NCBI GenBank assembly: GCA_012800215.1
Contig: JAAZJT010000173.1
Coordinates: forward strand, 1 to 31,537
Reading direction: 5' to 3'
From: Bacillota bacterium
GTDB lineage: Bacteria; Bacillota; Dethiobacteria; Dethiobacterales; Dethiobacteraceae
DNA length: 31,537 bases
The stretch's first letter is position 1; the number at the start of each line of letters is the position of its first letter. Positions 24,914 through 31,537 of the stretch are shown in pieces. A program made the translations under genes and the position numbers. Under the pieces are notes generated by a model that saw only the letters and a list, made by a program, of their open reading frames with translations, made no database searches and was not told the origin of the DNA.

Positions 24914-24965
24914 CCATCAAGCATAAGTCCTGCTAATATTTACATTCTTAACGTCATTATCTCCT

Positions 24966-24980
24966 ATAGATATAATCTAT
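24966..24980. promoter_or_regulatory. Candidate LysR operator
   Basis: ATAGATATAATCTAT is a perfect palindrome with a 3-nt centre and contains the T-N11-A pattern of LysR-type sites. It lies in the region between the divergent lysR and DUF3343 genes, upstream of the DUF3343 promoter. Confidence 0.5.
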
Positions 24981-25023
24981 TGTAACAATTTTTTATATTG
25001 AAAATTGCTTTTTTTTAGCTGCC

Positions 25024-25052
25024 TTGTCATCTTTGCCGCTCCCTGATATGAT
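25024..25052 (+). promoter_or_regulatory. Promoter of the DUF3343 gene
   Basis: TTGTCA (25024-25029) and TATGAT (25047-25052) are 17 nt apart, about 40 nt upstream of the start codon. Confidence 0.6.
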
Positions 25053-25093
25053 AATATTTGTAATACTGTCGAATGCAGCAAGCGAGGTGTACA

Positions 25094-25360
25094 ATGAACA
25101 ATTATTATGTAGCAACATTTTATTCAACATCGCAGGCTCTGCGCTTTGAAAGACTTATGCAAGGTAAGGGGCAACAAGTAACCATGATACCGGTTCCCCG
25201 CATCATTTCTTCCTCCTGCGGCATTGCGGCGCGTTTTACTGAGTCACAATGGCCCACAGTACAATCATTACTGTCTACAGGTACCGGCGATGCTGAAGAA
25301 GTATATTTTTTTACTGCTGTAGGAAAAAAAGTTCTTGCTGAGCGTATTTGGCACAATTAA
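25094..25360 (+). CDS. DUF3343 protein, putative Se/S carrier
   Basis: An 88-residue protein of the DUF3343 family, described as a putative selenium/sulfur carrier. It has the usual N-terminal YYVATFYSTSQALRFERLM helix-strand unit, the conserved cysteine in PRIISSSCGIAARF (about residue 44), and an acidic strand (DAEEVYFFTAVGKK) near the end. By comparative genomics the family travels with EF2568-type desulfurases and labile-selenium enzymes. The neighbouring desulfurase fits a donor-carrier pair in which the cysteine holds persulfide or perselenide; this is inference. The start is the ATG at 25094 with GAGGTG upstream. The frame opens at 25073 but has no better start. Confidence 0.85.
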   Translation: MNNYYVATFYSTSQALRFERLMQGKGQQVTMIPVPRIISSSCGIAARFTESQWPTVQSLLSTGTGDAEEVYFFTAVGKKVLAERIWHN

Positions 25361-25451
25361 AGTACAGCCTTTAGTTTTTCAAGTATCCTGACTACACAAA
25401 ACCATCTTCTTATGGTAAAATATATGGGATGCTAAACAAGGAGTTGGTCAA

Positions 25452-25718
25452 ATGCTCCAGGCTGTATATATTGCCGATTTGTTTTTTAAAATTCTTAATT
25501 TGATATTATTTCTGCGTGTTATTTTGTCTTGGTTGCCTCATAACCCTCAGCAGCCACTTATTCGCATTATTTATGAAGGTACGGAACCTTTACTGGCGCC
25601 ATTTCGCCGTTTGATGCCGCGTACTCCTCTCCCTATTGACTTTTCACCTGTTTTAGCCTTTTTTGTTTTAAATATCATTCGTGATGTTGTTATTAAAGCA
25701 TTATTAAACTTTTATTAA
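25452..25718 (+). CDS. YggT-family membrane protein
   Basis: An 88-residue protein with two membrane segments (residues ~8-28, FFKILNLILFLRVILSWL; and ~65-85, FSPVLAFFVLNIIRDVVI) joined by a loop with PLIRIIYEGTEPLLAPFRRLMP, the YggT-family signature. The family occurs near cell-division genes (sepF, divIVA) in Gram-positives and is linked to envelope or osmotic functions; its exact role is unclear. ATG start with AAGGAG 8 nt upstream. It stands alone, away from any division cluster. Confidence 0.88.
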   Translation: MLQAVYIADLFFKILNLILFLRVILSWLPHNPQQPLIRIIYEGTEPLLAPFRRLMPRTPLPIDFSPVLAFFVLNIIRDVVIKALLNFY

Positions 25719-25727
25719 GTTCATCAG

Positions 25728-25756
25728 TAAGCAGACAGATTGTCTGCTTATTTTTT
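25728..25756. terminator. Terminator between yggT and dinB
   Basis: TAAGCAGACA and TGTCTGCTTA (10 bp, 3-nt loop) followed by TTTTTT. It lies between convergent genes. It ends the plus-strand yggT transcript, and the stem could also help stop dinB. Confidence 0.85.
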
Positions 25757-25769
25757 ATCTGCTGCCGTT

Positions 25770-26963
25770 CTATTTAATCTCTTTATCTGGCAGTTTGCCC
25801 TGAAAAAGTGTAGCTGGACGAAGTATAGTTTCGCCAAAACGATCCTTTAACATGTCGGCTGTCTTCGTAAGGCGGTTTAAACGTTCTGCTTCATCAGCCC
25901 AAAAAGTCAACTGGCATGCATCTTCCCTTAACTGCAGCTTGGAAATGGCAATACCTAGCAAGCGTACTTTACGCCAAGTTTCAAAACGAGTCTGATATAA
26001 TTGCAGTGCAGTACGGTAAATGACTTTTGTTAAACATGTTGCCTCCTGAAGCGTATAGGAACGGGTAGAGCTAACGAAATTCTGATCCTTAACAGTTAGG
26101 GTGATTGTACGTCCCATATAGCCTCCCTTACGTAAACGCCGCCCTACGCGTTCACTTAAAGCTAAAAGTACACGTGCCACTTCCTCAGGACTGTTAATAT
26201 CACGTGGCAATGTTATGGAATGGCCAACGGATTTGGCTGTATCAAAAGCATGTGGGTCTACCGGTGAATCATCATTGCCTTTAGCTAGTTGTGACAAAAT
26301 TTCTCCCATAATGCCAAAACGGCTGGCAAGCAGGCGTTCTGGCATCGCTGCTAACTGGCCAATTGTTTCGATACCCATTTCTTTTAACACGGGTGCTGTC
26401 TTTCTGCCTACACCTACCATTTCCTCTACGGGCAGAGACCAAAGAACAGAAGGAATATCTTTATGGTGTAAAACTGTAAAGCCACGGGGTTTTTGCCTCT
26501 CTGATGCCATTTTGGCTAAAAATTTATTAGCTGCTATCCCTACTGAACAGGGAATATTAAGTTCTTCTGCAATTCTTCTTTGCAGTAACCTGCCGATTTC
26601 TTCCGCGGAGCCAAACAAACGCTTAGAGCCCGTAACATCAAGCCAGGCTTCATCAACAGAAAAAGGTTCCACAAGGGGAGTATACTCCCTAAAGATGGCA
26701 AATATTTTTTTGGAGTACGATATGTAGAGGCTGTGGTCCGGTGGCACAAATATTGCACAAGGACATAATTTTTTTGCCTGCCACACGGGAATAGCTGTTT
26801 TTATACCAAACTTCCTGGCTTCATATGAAGCAGTAAGGATGATTCCATGGCGTTTTTGAGGATCTCCTGCTACAAGCAATGGCTTACCCTGCCAGGCGGG
26901 ATTTTGAGCCTGATGACAGGAAGCATAGAATGCATTCATATCCACATGAATAATGGAACGCAT
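25770..26963 (-). CDS. dinB: DNA polymerase IV (Y family)
   Basis: A 397-residue error-prone Y-family polymerase for translesion synthesis. Catalytic residues are in IIHVDMNAFYAS (first Asp, residue 8) and FSVDEAWLDVTG (Asp-Glu pair, about residue 104). The thumb shows VGIAANKFLAKMASERQKPRG and VGVGRKTAPVLKEMGIETIG, followed by a little-finger domain (residues ~240-350). Start: a run of GTG and three ATG codons; the third ATG (26963) has the best distance from GGGGTGAT and gives the usual MRSIIHVDMNAF start. A LexA-like box lies 12 nt upstream, so SOS control is likely. The C-terminus has no obvious beta-clamp motif that I can identify. Confidence 0.95.
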   Translation of the reverse strand: MRSIIHVDMNAFYASCHQAQNPAWQGKPLLVAGDPQKRHGIILTASYEARKFGIKTAIPVWQAKKLCPCAIFVPPDHSLYISYSKKIFAIFREYTPLVEPFSVDEAWLDVTGSKRLFGSAEEIGRLLQRRIAEELNIPCSVGIAANKFLAKMASERQKPRGFTVLHHKDIPSVLWSLPVEEMVGVGRKTAPVLKEMGIETIGQLAAMPERLLASRFGIMGEILSQLAKGNDDSPVDPHAFDTAKSVGHSITLPRDINSPEEVARVLLALSERVGRRLRKGGYMGRTITLTVKDQNFVSSTRSYTLQEATCLTKVIYRTALQLYQTRFETWRKVRLLGIAISKLQLREDACQLTFWADEAERLNRLTKTADMLKDRFGETILRPATLFQGKLPDKEIK

Positions 26964-26974
26964 CATCATCACCC

Positions 26975-26988
26975 CGAATATATGTTCG
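26975..26988. promoter_or_regulatory. LexA box upstream of dinB
   Basis: CGAATATATGTTCG matches CGAAC-N4-GTTCG at all but one base. A possible dinB promoter (minus strand TTGGCG at 27028-27023, TATACT at 27004-26999) would start transcription just upstream of the box; that promoter overlaps the terminator of the preceding gene and is weak evidence. Confidence 0.75.
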
Positions 26989-27006
26989 ATTATTTATTAG
27001 TATAAC

Positions 27007-27036
27007 AAAAAAGCCTGGCTAACGCCAAGCTTTTTT
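27007..27036 (-). terminator. Terminator after the VanW-family gene
   Basis: A 13-position stem with one mismatch (27007-27019 with 27024-27036, loop TAAC), bounded by A6 and T6, lies just downstream of the vanW-type stop. Confidence 0.85.
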
Positions 27037-27045
27037 GTAATTTGT

Positions 27046-28437
27046 CTATTGTGTATCAGTAACGTCAGTAACAGGAATCTCTGCTGTACCAACTCTATAT
27101 TCAGCTGGAACGGCCCTATATGTATCCTGGGAAATTTTTTCTCTGCGCTCCTCCTGTCCGTTAAGATAAACAGCCCGCCAAACTGTAGCCCGATAGCCTG
27201 GCTGCCCCTCTCTAATTAACTCTTTTTTGCCTTTTGGCAGATCCTTTGTTTCAATTATTTTTTCACCGGCAGGAATTTTTTGCACATTAGTAGTGTATAC
27301 TTTCACCTCATGACCGGGAATTTTGGTGCCATATAAGACTACCGTTAGTTTATTACCATCAACAAAGGTACGCAGCCACAGCGCATGAGGCCGGGTATTT
27401 TTAAACTTCAGATCAATACTTCCATAAGCAACAGTAGCATCTAAACCGGGTGGCAGGTAGTTGACTGTCAAGCCATGGTTTCTGCGTTCGATAATTGCCA
27501 AATCCGCCAATAAAACAGTATTGTATAAAGTTGAAGATACCTGGCAGATGCCGCCGCCAATGCCATCAACTAATCTGCCATTAACAATCACTGGCGCAGC
27601 ACGGTAGCCCTTAGCAGCAGTTGCATTACCCACAGTTTCATTAAAAGAAAAAATAGCATTGGGGAGAATTAACGATTTGTCTAAAGCAGCTGCTGCCAAA
27701 CGTATATTATGAGCTCGATTAGCGTTACCTGTTGAAAATACTGTAGAAAACGCAGCAATTTTTTCAGTAATGGCCAAGGATGCCAGGCTTTCAGCCGTCA
27801 CTTCTGCCTCTACTTCAGAGATGGGAACTTCAATAGTAATTGGTGCAAAAAATGATTTCGCAGACTCGAGCACAGCTTGGTATGTTTTCCCAATATCGAC
27901 TCTTCTACCTGGCTGATCTGGTTCAATTTCAACTTTCTCTCGGTCAGCAGAAAGTTTAAAGGATGCATTGACCGCAGCTTGTTCTGTTTCTGCTAATATC
28001 TCCTCTAGTTCTTTTTGAAATTGGGCCTGATCAATCTGTATGCTGGGCAAAATAGTAAGCTTATTCCGTGCTAACTGTAGTCGTTTGGGATAACGAAAAA
28101 GGTGCAGAACCTCCCGTCCGGCAGAAAAAGCAGAATCAATGGTACTGTTTACGTCAACATTTATTCCGAGTTGGGCAAAAGTTTTATTATATACGCTATC
28201 ATTAATAATTAATTCCACAGTATTTTGGTCAAAATTGTTTTTTGTCAGTTCTTCTGCCAATAAATGGCCGGCTTTTTCCTTTGTTAAGCCGCCCACATTA
28301 ATTTTATCAATACACACCCCGGCATAGATTCGGTCACGGTGATAATAAAAATCAAGCCCTGTACTTAAGAGTAGAAATGAAATTACGGTAATTAAGATAA
28401 CTTTCCAGCGCGGAAGCTGTTTTTTTCCCTCTTCCAC
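27046..28437 (-). CDS. VanW-family protein (YoaR-like), membrane-anchored
   Basis: A 463-residue envelope protein. A short basic N-terminus is followed by one membrane segment (residues ~12-28, WKVILITVISFLLLSTG). An extracellular peptidoglycan-binding-type region (~35-215; GVCIDKINVGGLTKEKA is the usual opening) precedes the VanW domain (~235-370; FSFNETVG, GYRAAPVIVNG, GGGICQVSSTLYN), and a G5-like C-terminal domain ends the protein. Such proteins are common in Bacillota; their biochemical role is unknown and this one has no link to vancomycin resistance genes. Start is GTG with GGCGGGG 5 nt upstream. It is monocistronic, with its own terminator. Confidence 0.9.
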   Translation of the reverse strand: MEEGKKQLPRWKVILITVISFLLLSTGLDFYYHRDRIYAGVCIDKINVGGLTKEKAGHLLAEELTKNNFDQNTVELIINDSVYNKTFAQLGINVDVNSTIDSAFSAGREVLHLFRYPKRLQLARNKLTILPSIQIDQAQFQKELEEILAETEQAAVNASFKLSADREKVEIEPDQPGRRVDIGKTYQAVLESAKSFFAPITIEVPISEVEAEVTAESLASLAITEKIAAFSTVFSTGNANRAHNIRLAAAALDKSLILPNAIFSFNETVGNATAAKGYRAAPVIVNGRLVDGIGGGICQVSSTLYNTVLLADLAIIERRNHGLTVNYLPPGLDATVAYGSIDLKFKNTRPHALWLRTFVDGNKLTVVLYGTKIPGHEVKVYTTNVQKIPAGEKIIETKDLPKGKKELIREGQPGYRATVWRAVYLNGQEERREKISQDTYRAVPAEYRVGTAEIPVTDVTDTQ

Positions 28438-28556
28438 AAAAACCCCGCCTTATTCTCAATCTATGTTATCATTATATGGAGATATGGCGGGATTATGTTT
28501 TTAAAACTGGAGTAAATTACCACAAATAATATTGAAAAAAGCGGAAAAGATAGAAC

Positions 28557-28636
28557 TGAACCTCACAGACGCTGAAAGTTTGCATCTAAACAGCACAGTT
28601 TACATGCAGACACAACAAACGCCTCTGTGAGGTTCA
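28557..28636. other. Large imperfect hairpin between the vanW-type and biotin-carrier genes
   Basis: TGAACCTCACAGA (28557-28569) pairs perfectly with TCTGTGAGGTTCA (28624-28636). After a C-C mismatch and GC/GC pair, inner helices follow (GTTTGCAT with ATGCAGAC; TAAAC with GTTTA; loop AGCACA). The whole forms one 80-nt rod. It lies just past the stop of the biotin-carrier gene and may end that transcript, but a T-run is adjacent only on the plus strand (28637-28643). No plus-strand gene precedes it. The rest of 28438-28658 holds the start region of the vanW gene, with a TATAAT on the minus strand (28476-28471) and no other gene. Confidence 0.65.
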
Positions 28637-28658
28637 ATTTTTTATTGCACATCTTTCT

Positions 28659-29054
28659 CTACTCGATAATAACCAGAAGATCACCGGTCTTAACAGTTGC
28701 ATCTTTATGAACAGCTATCTGCTTAATGCTTCCGGCTAAAGGTGCTACGATTTCATTTTCCATTTTCATTGCTTCTAATATAAGCAGCACTTCACCCTGC
28801 TTCACTTCTTGCCCTTCATGAACCAAAATCTGCACTACAGCACCAGGCATAGGGGCAGTAATTTTTTCGCCAGGTACATTTAGCAGGGAGGTTTTGTCTG
28901 CAGAGATGACTTTAGGCTCTTTTACTACTTTATCCTTTACCTCTTCATAAACAGGTGGGTTAATCTTCGGAGTAATGGGATGAGCACCGTTACCTACTTC
29001 TTCCACAACTACATCATATGCCTGGCCGTTAACGGTAACACGAAACTGTTTCAT
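28659..29054 (-). CDS. Biotin carrier subunit of a biotin-dependent decarboxylase/carboxylase
   Basis: A 131-residue biotin carrier protein. The C-terminal biotinyl domain (residues ~60-131) has the acceptor lysine in EAMKMENEI. The preceding PVYEEVKDKVVKEPK-type linker is charged and Pro-rich. The N-terminal KQFRVTVNGQAYDVVVEE is the typical start of decarboxylase gamma subunits (methylmalonyl-CoA or glutaconyl-CoA decarboxylase) and related carboxylases. The start is the ATG at 29054, behind AAGGGGG; it overlaps the upstream gene's stop (ATGA), so the two are translationally coupled. The upstream OadG-like subunit suggests a sodium-pumping decarboxylase. The carboxyltransferase and membrane beta subunits are not in the window, so the exact substrate is unknown. 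Confidence 0.85.
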   Translation of the reverse strand: MKQFRVTVNGQAYDVVVEEVGNGAHPITPKINPPVYEEVKDKVVKEPKVISADKTSLLNVPGEKITAPMPGAVVQILVHEGQEVKQGEVLLILEAMKMENEIVAPLAGSIKQIAVHKDATVKTGDLLVIIE

Positions 29055-29428
29055 AACCTTTTCCCCCTTCGCCACGAGAGTAAATTAGCTCTGTTTTCCA
29101 TTAATCTATTTCTGCCTGTCCAAACCCAGTTGGTAGCAAGACTATTTTGCTGCATCTGAATGGAAATAATTTTAAACTGCTGGGCAGGTCGCTGAAGGGA
29201 AGCTGAAAGTGCTGCTCCAATAGCAGCTACAATTTCAGGCGGCAGATTACTGCTGGTAATTTTTGTAGCAGAGATATTATTTTTTCCCGTAGCTTTTTTT
29301 ATTTTGTTGGCTGCATTCTTCTGTGTATTAGTGGATGTTTTTAGTGCGTAGTAGAGCAAAAGCAAGATCAATATGCCAACAGTAAAGGCTACCAGCATTA
29401 TTTTTAAACTATATAGTATGTCTGACAT
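29051..29428 (-). CDS. OadG/MmdD-like small subunit of sodium-pump decarboxylase
   Basis: A 125-residue protein with one N-terminal membrane segment (residues ~7-28, LKIMLVAFTVGILILLLLYY), a Lys/Asn/Thr-rich linker and a C-terminal region (PPEIVAAIGAALSASL then IISIQMQQNSLATNWVWTGRNRLME) resembling the conserved W-x-x-x-GR end of OadG and MmdD subunits. These anchor and assemble the decarboxylase at the membrane. The ATG has a strong AGGAGG site. It is followed, with a 4-nt overlap, by the biotin carrier gene. No alpha or beta subunit genes are nearby. The call rests on layout and partner rather than strong identity. Confidence 0.7.
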   Translation of the reverse strand: MSDILYSLKIMLVAFTVGILILLLLYYALKTSTNTQKNAANKIKKATGKNNISATKITSSNLPPEIVAAIGAALSASLQRPAQQFKIISIQMQQNSLATNWVWTGRNRLMENRANLLSWRRGKRL

Positions 29429-29536
29429 TTAAACCTCCTGGAAATTCTAAATTAACTGCACTTTATTAATTCACCAATACTTTCTTATCAATTCTATCAT
29501 AGTAGTATTAATCTGAAAAGTGATTTTTCCATTAAA

Positions 29537-30394
29537 TTATTCGCTTTTAAATTTAAAATTATTTTCTTGCTTTTCATGAAACAATTGCTTGAAATTTTTA
29601 TATCTGTCTGCGTTTAATCCGAATGCAGCCAAGTCGCGTGTCCGATCAACTTCTTTTCCGTGAAAATCGGAGCCACCGGAAATAAGCAGCTTATATTGTT
29701 GGGCCAAATGTAAATATTTTTTTTCCTCTGAGTATGAATGATCTGAATGAAATACTTCTAAGCCTTGTAAACCATTCTCGATAAATGTAGTTAATAAAAA
29801 ATCTTCTTTCACCAAACCTGGATGTGCCCAGCATGCTACTCCTCCAGCTGCACGTATGGCGGCAATAGCAGCTTTAGGTGATAATTTATATCTTTCTACA
29901 TATGCCGGTAAACCTCTTTCGAGTAGCGTAGCAAATGCTTCAGAAACGCTTGCCATATATCCCTTTTTTACTAGTACCCTTGCTACATGCGGTCTGCCCG
30001 GCGCAGCATTGCCTGCCTGCTGTAGGACTTCTTCCATACATATTTTATAACCCATTCCCCTTAAATTAGTAACTATTTTTTTCATGCGTTCAAAACGGCT
30101 TTCCCTCAGCATATTCAACAATGTATAGAGTGAATTTGAGGATGGCTCTATGCCCAATCCCAGTAGATGTATTTCCTTATCATGGTACTCAGTACTTAAT
30201 TCTACTCCCGGCCAAATCTCAATCCCCATTTTATGGCCAACAGCCTGTGCCTCTTGAATGCCGTCTACAGTGTCATGGTCAGTAATAGCCAGTGCTGTTA
30301 GTCCTTTTTTTGCCGCCAGTTTAACTACTTCCTTTGGAGAAAGCATGCCATCACTGGCAGTTGTATGAACATGCATGTCAGCCACGACTTTCAA
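29537..30394 (-). CDS. PHP-domain phosphoesterase (RNase AM/YciV-like)
   Basis: A 285-residue PHP metallophosphoesterase. Metal ligands are in DMHVHTTASDGML (residues 6-18), ITDHDTVDGI (about 38-47), GVELSTEY, CWAHPG (about 190) and GGSDFHG (about 248). The PHP fold and insert match the YciV/TrpH group, which includes 3',5'-nucleotide phosphatase and 5'-3' RNase AM. Its ATG overlaps the dipeptidase stop by 4 nt (ATGA), so they form an operon. No terminator is clear in the 108 nt downstream. The exact substrate is not readable. Confidence 0.88.
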   Translation of the reverse strand: MKVVADMHVHTTASDGMLSPKEVVKLAAKKGLTALAITDHDTVDGIQEAQAVGHKMGIEIWPGVELSTEYHDKEIHLLGLGIEPSSNSLYTLLNMLRESRFERMKKIVTNLRGMGYKICMEEVLQQAGNAAPGRPHVARVLVKKGYMASVSEAFATLLERGLPAYVERYKLSPKAAIAAIRAAGGVACWAHPGLVKEDFLLTTFIENGLQGLEVFHSDHSYSEEKKYLHLAQQYKLLISGGSDFHGKEVDRTRDLAAFGLNADRYKNFKQLFHEKQENNFKFKSE

Positions 30395-31377
30395 AATATT
30401 TTTTCCTCCCTCGGCAATGTGTTGCGTACAATATTTAATAAATTTTCCCCTGCTATTTTTTGTACTTCTTTTTTAGAAAAACCGCGCTCTAATAAACCAT
30501 TAAGCAAAAGCGGCACTTTGCTAACGTCTGATAATTCTTCCACAGTCGTTTCTATGCCATCATAATCCGCGCCAATAGCTAAAATGTCTATGCCAAAATG
30601 ATCAGCAATATAACAGAAATGATCCAGCAGTTGAGCAAGAGTTGCCTGCCCTTTTTCTGCTATAAAATCAGGGAAAAAAGTCAGCCCCACAACTCCGCCA
30701 TGATCGCGCAGTGCTCTTAACTGTTCATCAGTAAGATTACGTGGGTGGGAACAAAGTGCAGCTGCATTAGCGTGAGTAATGACAATAGGCTTAGTTGATG
30801 TTTCTAAGAGGTCAAAAAAGCCTCTTGGTGCAATGTGCGCCCCGTCTACAATGATTCCCAGACGGTTCATTTCCTGCACCATTCTTTTTCCAAGCTTAGT
30901 CAGCCCGCCGGCTGCAGCGCCTACATCTACACCATCAGCTAAACCATTCCTTTGATTCCACGTTAAACCAACACCGCGTAAACCAAGCCGGTACAGAATC
31001 TGTAAGATTTCAACTCCCCCTTCCAGCGCTTCTGCCCCTTCCAGGGTCATTAATGCACCCAGTTTTTGCTGTGTCATTGCTTCTTCTAAATCCTGCAGTG
31101 TACGTATTACCTTTACTTGTTCACTATTTTTTCCCATTTCACAAAGAAAATGTTCCGCCAACTGCAGTGTACGCTGCAGAGCCTGAAATGGTTTATATTC
31201 GGGCTCAACAAATAAAGCAAAAAATTGGAGCGAAATTCCTCCTTCTTTCAAGCGTGGCAAATCTATATGTCCAATGCTGTTAGTCTCACTGAAATTATAT
31301 CCTTTTGTTTCCCGAAAATGGTGAACAGTGTCACAGTGGCCATCAATAATAAAAAAATCTTTTTTTGAGTAATTCAT
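30391..31377 (-). CDS. Membrane dipeptidase (peptidase family M19)
   Basis: A 328-residue zinc dipeptidase of the renal dipeptidase family. Visible are IDGHCDTVHHF with metal ligands His and Asp (residues ~12-18), the bridging glutamate in LMTLEGAEAL, the ITHANAAALCSHPRNLTDEQL His pair (~200-220), and the GADYDG aspartate. Many bacterial members act on L- or D-dipeptides. There is no signal peptide, so it is cytoplasmic despite the family name. The ATG has AGGAG (one of two tandem sites) upstream. It forms an operon with the PHP gene, and its promoter region lies in 31378-31440. Confidence 0.92.
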   Translation of the reverse strand: MNYSKKDFFIIDGHCDTVHHFRETKGYNFSETNSIGHIDLPRLKEGGISLQFFALFVEPEYKPFQALQRTLQLAEHFLCEMGKNSEQVKVIRTLQDLEEAMTQQKLGALMTLEGAEALEGGVEILQILYRLGLRGVGLTWNQRNGLADGVDVGAAAGGLTKLGKRMVQEMNRLGIIVDGAHIAPRGFFDLLETSTKPIVITHANAAALCSHPRNLTDEQLRALRDHGGVVGLTFFPDFIAEKGQATLAQLLDHFCYIADHFGIDILAIGADYDGIETTVEELSDVSKVPLLLNGLLERGFSKKEVQKIAGENLLNIVRNTLPREEKIF

Positions 31378-31444
31378 TCCTTTATCTCCTCTTCTCCTTT
31401 TCTTTATAATGGCGAATTGTAAAATGAAGTTGAACTAATAAGGA

Positions 31445-31517
31445 ATCCATAGTGACGATTTCTGTTGTAAAATAGTTTTACCACAAAACATACACAGAAA
31501 GGCGAATCACTATGGAT
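31445..31517 (+). promoter_or_regulatory. Hairpin sequestering the start codon of the truncated gene
   Basis: ATCCATAGTGA (31445-31455) pairs perfectly with TCACTATGGAT (31507-31517), which contains the ATG. Inside, TTTCTGT (31459-31465) pairs with ACAGAAA (31494-31500), beside the AAAGG ribosome site, and GTAAAA-TAG-TTTTAC forms an apical hairpin. A transcript reading in from upstream would have its start hidden. Such fold-back protection is known for several insertion-sequence transposases. Confidence 0.7.
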
Positions 31518-31537
31518 CACTCACAGTTTACACCTAA
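31512..31537 (+). CDS. Start of an unidentified gene, cut by the window edge
   Basis: An ATG with AAAGG (31498-31502) upstream opens MDHSQFTP and runs off the window. Eight residues do not identify a family. The strong fold-back structure over the start and the position next to an unrelated operon suggest a transposase (for example IS30-like), but this is a guess. The preceding 31378-31511 contains the dipeptidase promoter area and the hairpin, and no other gene that I can see. Confidence 0.4.

Noticed and set aside
26215..26727. A 170-codon plus-strand ORF opposite dinB.
   Set aside because: It is antisense to a clear Y-family polymerase, without ribosome site or recognisable motifs.
1..31537. 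CRISPR arrays, tRNA or rRNA genes, phage or integrase modules.
   Set aside because: I saw no spaced direct repeats, cloverleaf or rRNA sequences, or phage-type genes on either strand.

Overview
The window looks like chromosomal DNA of a low-to-mid GC, anaerobic, spore-forming member of the Bacillota (Clostridia or Negativicutes grade; the sequence does not settle which). The evidence is a small acid-soluble spore protein gene (sspH type), a SpoVK/CbxX-type AAA ATPase, a LexA/YneA-like SOS pair with Gram-positive-type LexA boxes, hfq at the end of a miaB-mutS-mutL-miaA cluster, parts of a biotin-dependent sodium-pump decarboxylase, and a selenium-type cysteine desulfurase with its DUF3343 partner. 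Gene density is high and most genes lie on the minus strand. I see no rRNA, tRNA or CRISPR array and no complete mobile element.

Layout. 1-3618 (minus): adenine deaminase, a HAD hydrolase and a ROK sugar kinase. 3705-5500 (plus): leuA behind a structured leader with a terminator/antiterminator switch. 5520-6852: SOS locus, with a LysM cell-division-inhibitor-like gene and a doubtful small ORF (minus) divergent from lexA (plus), and LexA-box-like palindromes between them. 6853-11531 (minus): copA-nth-murE, behind a promoter and a CsoR-like operator. 11582-14259 (minus): glutamine synthetase with its own strong promoter, and a methionine gamma-lyase-family PLP protein. 14283-15388 (minus): spoVK-like gene as a separate unit. 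15391-22472 (minus): miaB-mutS-mutL-miaA-hfq operon for tRNA modification, mismatch repair and an RNA chaperone. 22491-22687: sspH-type gene. 22800-25360: LysR regulator plus cysteine desulfurase (minus), divergent from a DUF3343 Se/S carrier (plus). 25452-25756: YggT membrane protein. 25770-26988 (minus): dinB with a LexA box. 27007-28437 (minus): VanW-family wall protein. 28557-28636: large isolated hairpin. 28659-29428 (minus): decarboxylase delta-like and biotin-carrier subunits. 29537-31377 (minus): PHP phosphoesterase and M19 dipeptidase. 31445-31537: a hairpin that buries the start codon of a gene cut by the window edge, possibly a transposase.

How the genes work together. lexA, the yneA-like gene and dinB form a small SOS regulon (repression, division arrest, translesion synthesis), next to mismatch repair (mutS/mutL) and base-excision repair (nth). 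The LysR/desulfurase/DUF3343 group fits selenium or sulfur delivery to a labile-selenium enzyme encoded elsewhere. The features I would examine first are the leuA leader RNA, the unusual DNPA motif in MurE, the orphan decarboxylase pair, and the start-codon hairpin at the right edge.
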